From Vitis vinifera (lineage: Eukaryota > Streptophyta > Magnoliopsida > Vitales > Vitaceae): DNA of 64,000 nt. The position numbers and the translations under genes are program-made. This document shows, one piece after another, positions 62,527 to 64,000 of this stretch. The stretch spans positions 1,529,001-1,593,000 of the forward strand of contig NC_081807.1 of assembly GCF_030704535.1 (NCBI RefSeq), given 5' to 3'. A model generated the notes under the pieces. It did not search any database. It was not told the origin of the DNA and saw nothing but the letters and a program-made list of their open reading frames with translations. How positions within the stretch are numbered: the stretch's first letter is position 1; each line of letters starts with the position of its first letter.

Positions 62527-63320
62527 CACAAATCCCCCAGAAACCACACAAATTTCCTCCTCTTTCTTCCCAATTCCCACTACCCAAACAACCCCAAACC
62601 CACACCTTTCACACCTCTTCCTCGTCCAATCCGAAAAACCGACAAGAACCCACTTGGAATCTCCTGGAATTCTCCTCAGACCATCATTCCTGCGGCAAAT
62701 CTACGAAAAATACAATCAAAAACAAGAAATGGCCAAAGAAATGGGATGACCCAGTTGTCCTCGATCAATGCAGATTATGACGTTATTGTATGTCAGAAAT
62801 GTCATTATTAATGGAGAGAGGAGGGAGAGAAATGAACAGGTGTTGGCACTGCAGATATAGTCGTTAGGAGAGGCAAAAGGGCGACAGTTGTTGAAAATTT
62901 GAAGTTTTTTTTTTTCCTTTTTGTTTCTATTTCTGGAAGTCCGAGGAGAGAGAGAGACTTTCTTGTTTGGGCAAATCACATGTTGACGTGTCATGCATGG
63001 GGCTGCTGGCGACGTCCACGCGGGGATGCTGGAAACGGCGGATCTAAGCGACGTGGTTTTTAGTCTGCTGGGAGAGTAGGAAATCAAGAAACTGGAACGA
63101 CGTCGTTTTTAAATGGTACATATTAGTAGCCTACAATAAATATAAACGGTTAAGATCTTCTTGATATATTTGGCACATTATTCATTATTGTAGTAGGAAT
63201 GATTGGGCTCAATTTTCGGCCCAAAATCGGACTTTTCTCAATAGTACAGTAATTTAAAAAAGTTATGCTTAAATTATTGTAGTAGAAAAAGTTATTACAA
63301 ATATGTGGTAGTTTTTGTCA
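62527..63320 (-). promoter_or_regulatory. SYT2 promoter and leader, with an ACGTCGTTTT palindrome
   Basis: The leader lies immediately right of the start codon and is C/A-rich on the plus strand. AACGACGTCGTTTT stands at 63096-63109, with a related GCGACGTGGTTTTT about 45 bases nearer the gene. CpG-rich text around 62990-63060 fits a promoter. No clear TATA box. Confidence 0.5.
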
Positions 63321-63321
63321 C

Positions 63322-63380
63322 ATAGGAGAGAGGAGAGAGGAGAGAGGAGAGAGGGTGAGAGAGAGGAAATAGGAGAGAGG
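63322..63380 (+). repeat. GGAGAGA minisatellite
   Basis: Four nearly perfect copies of the 7-base unit GGAGAGA followed by looser GA-rich copies, directly before the palindrome array. Confidence 0.85.
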
Positions 63381-63394
63381 ATGAACGGATAAAA

Positions 63395-63965
63395 GGGAAC
63401 TCGTCTCTTGAAGAGACGAGTTCCATGAAAAAAAAAACAATTTGGAACTAAAGAGAACTCGTCTCTTCAAAAGACGAGTTCCCATGGGAAAAAAAATATT
63501 TTTTATTTAAAATATATTTTTTATTTTAAAAAAAATCACAAATTAAAAAAAAAAAATCCTAAAGGGAACTCGTCTCTTCCCATGTAAAAAAAAATATTTT
63601 TTTAAAAAATATATATATATTTAAAATGGAAAAAAAATTTTCCTAAAGGGAAAAGACGAGTTCCCATGGAAAAAAATATATATTTTTTTTAAAATATATA
63701 TTTTTTAAAATATATTTTTGTTTAAAAAAATAAGAGACGAGTTCCCTTGGGAAAAAAAATATATTTTTTTTTAAAATATATTTTTTATTTAAAAAAATCC
63801 CAAATTAAAAAAAAAAAAAACAAAACAAAACAAAAGAGACGAGTTCCTATGTTTTTTTTACATGGAACTCGTCTCTTGAAGAGACGAGTTCCTTTAGGAA
63901 TTTTAAATATATATATATATATATATATTTAAAAAAAAATATTTTTTTTCTGAAGAGACGAGTTC
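63395..63965. repeat. Array of short palindromes (GGAACTCGTCTCTT) in A/T-rich DNA
   Basis: The half-site GGAACTCGTCTCTT or its complement occurs eight times in 570 bases. Two perfect 29-base palindromes (63396-63424, 63864-63892) and one near-perfect one (63455-63481) are full. Five half or partial sites start near 63564, 63653, 63733, 63835 and 63952. Spacers are almost only A and T. The array may run past the window edge. Confidence 0.9.
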
Positions 63966-64000
63966 TTTTTTTTTTTTTTTTTTTAAATTTGGGATTTTTT

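Noticed and set aside
62527-62580. In-frame upstream ATG at 62580 for the SYT2-like gene
   Set aside because: The added 18 residues precede the membrane anchor, have no counterpart in the family, and the inner ATG gives the standard MGFxSxILG start.
63395-63965. Palindrome array as a CRISPR array
   Set aside because: Spacers are A/T low-complexity and of uneven length, there are no cas genes, and this is plant nuclear DNA.

Overview
This is nuclear DNA of a woody eudicot, most likely grapevine (Vitis). The evidence is the gene set (a subgroup-4 R2R3-MYB, a peroxisomal ascorbate peroxidase, a plant synaptotagmin), plant GT-AG introns, AT-rich intergenic DNA, plant SINEs and MITEs, a chromovirus retrotransposon, and a decayed piece of plastid DNA. 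The genus is an inference from general resemblance; no search was run.

Layout. 0-0.2 kb: the last codons of a subtilisin-like protease (+). 1.8-5.4 kb: no clear protein gene, but good plus-strand splice sites around non-coding segments, with a small minus-strand membrane-protein frame inside. 6.2-11.0 kb: a TFIIS N-terminal-domain protein with five DLN motifs (-), with a long intron in its 5' leader. 12.1-14.2 kb: an intronless PLS-type PPR protein (-). 14.7-21.6 kb: a long inverted repeat, one arm of which is split by a young Ty3/gypsy chromovirus with a 5-bp target duplication. 22.6-27.1 kb: an ERD7-like senescence/dehydration protein (+, four exons). 27.7-30.2 kb: an AAP-type amino-acid permease (-, eight exons). 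33.1-37.1 kb: proteasome subunit alpha type-7 (+, three exons). 37.1-46.7 kb: a gene-poor AT-rich stretch with tandem duplications and a GC-rich island. 46.7-47.5 kb: a MYB4-type repressor (-). 47.8-50.3 kb: GA-microsatellite-rich DNA. 50.3-56.7 kb: membrane-bound peroxisomal ascorbate peroxidase (-, nine exons). 57.1-57.3 kb: plastid trnI-GAU fossil. 57.8-62.5 kb: an SYT2-like synaptotagmin (-, twelve exons). 63.3-64.0 kb: an array of short palindromes in A/T-rich DNA.

The genes are independent single-copy loci rather than a pathway cluster. All splice models were built by hand: exon lengths keep frame and the joined products match the full length of their families. The strongest second-look items are a palindromic promoter motif (AAACGACGTCGTTT) shared by three unrelated genes, the palindrome array at the right edge, the plastid trnI fossil, the nested retrotransposon, and the possible spliced non-coding RNA near the left edge. 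No wholly new multi-gene system was seen.
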